DNA of 64,000 bases. Origin: Bactericera cockerelli (lineage: Eukaryota > Arthropoda > Insecta > Hemiptera > Triozidae). Position numbers and translations under genes: made by a program. Positions 63,519 through 64,000 of this stretch are shown here, piece after piece. The notes below the pieces were generated by a model. The model was not told the origin of the DNA. It did no database searches and saw only the letters and a program-made list of their open reading frames with translations. Where the stretch lies: NCBI GenBank assembly GCA_024516035.1, contig CM044962.1, forward strand, positions 372,001 to 436,000, read 5' to 3'. Position 1 is the stretch's first letter. Each line of letters starts with the position of its first letter.

Positions 63519-64000
63519 CTGTGGACATGGGGTTATCATAAGTATTAGAGTTCAGTGCGTCATACTGTGGACATGGGGGTTATCATAAGTATTAGAGTTC
63601 AGTGCGTCATACTGTGGACATGGGGTTATCATAAGTATTAGAGTTCAGTGCGTCATACTGTGAACATGGAGTTATCATAAGTATTAGAGTTCAGTGCGTC
63701 ATACTGTGGACATGGGGTTATCATAAGTATTAGAGTTTTTATTATTGGGCCGTCTTTCAGCGCGTCATACTGTTAACATGGAGTTATCATAAGTATTAGA
63801 GTTTTTATTATTGGGCCGTCTTTCAGCGCGTCATACTGTGGACATGGGGTTATTATAAGTATTAGAGTTTTTATTATTAGGCCGTCTTTCAGTGCGTCAT
63901 ACTGTGGACATGGGGTTATTATAAGTATTAGAGTTTTTATTATTAGGCCGTCTTTCAGTGCGTCATACTGTGGACATGGAGTTTTTATAAGTATTAGAGT
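63519..64000 (-). repeat. Tandem array of the SUGP1 G-patch exon acceptor
   Basis: Nine or so copies of the + strand sequence catactgtggacatggggtt (the inverse of the acceptor region) are spaced at 44-50 bp, then about 66 bp. From 63,749 on, four units also contain exon sequence (ggccgtctttcagcgcg), at about 63,749, 63,815, 63,880 and 63,945. The array runs off the window. Confidence 0.95.

Overview
This is a eukaryotic window, most likely from an arthropod and probably an insect. That guess rests on the look of the three host genes, on AT-rich introns around strikingly GC-rich coding exons, and on a heavy load of tRNA- and 5S-derived SINEs, Tc1/mariner-type elements, a Helitron and LINEs. 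Nothing fixes the species. There is no operon, ribosome binding site or bacterial feature.

Host genes occupy the right half. (1) 30.5-49.5 kb, + strand: twelve exons of an unconventional class-XVIII myosin motor (Myo18), from the N-terminal SH3-like barrel to the exon before the converter. Upstream exons and the whole tail are missing. (2) After a 100-N assembly gap (55,423-55,522): the terminal exon of the spliceosomal protein Red/IK, + strand, followed by a second truncated copy at 56.0-56.2 kb. (3) 60.8-63.5 kb, - strand: the last three coding exons of the splicing factor SUGP1 (G-patch exon, a 130-bp exon, and a 27-bp terminal coding exon), convergent with Red.

The left third is dominated by one DNA transposon, which I delimit as 6,711-23,860 (17.15 kb). 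It has 13-bp terminal inverted repeats beginning CACTG, a possible TA target duplication and subterminal arrays of short TACGTA/AAGTAG motifs. It carries two genes on the - strand: a five-exon SAM-domain protein (620 aa) and a C2H2 zinc-finger protein resembling animal EnSpm/CACTA-type transposases (804 aa). It has been invaded by a LINE with an 11-bp target duplication, by a palindromic Tc1/mariner derivative that splits the transposase with a TA duplication and no net frame change, and by a small Helitron. A 0.79-kb tandem satellite lies in its right arm.

Two unexpected themes recur. First, tandem arrays that begin at exon/intron junctions: in Myo18, SUGP1 and Red the repeat unit contains the real splice acceptor or donor plus adjoining exon sequence, giving up to nine acceptors or about twenty donors in a row. 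Second, four near-perfect palindromic (fold-back) elements flanked by TA, two of which keep pieces of Tc1/mariner transposase. A third pattern is a short hairpin with compensatory stem changes (ATTGCC/GGCAAT, AATGCC/GGCATT, AAAGCC/GGCTTT) in about a dozen dispersed repeat copies, presumably the 3' ends of related retroelements. Remaining sequence is SINEs, LINE fragments, minisatellites and AT-rich filler.
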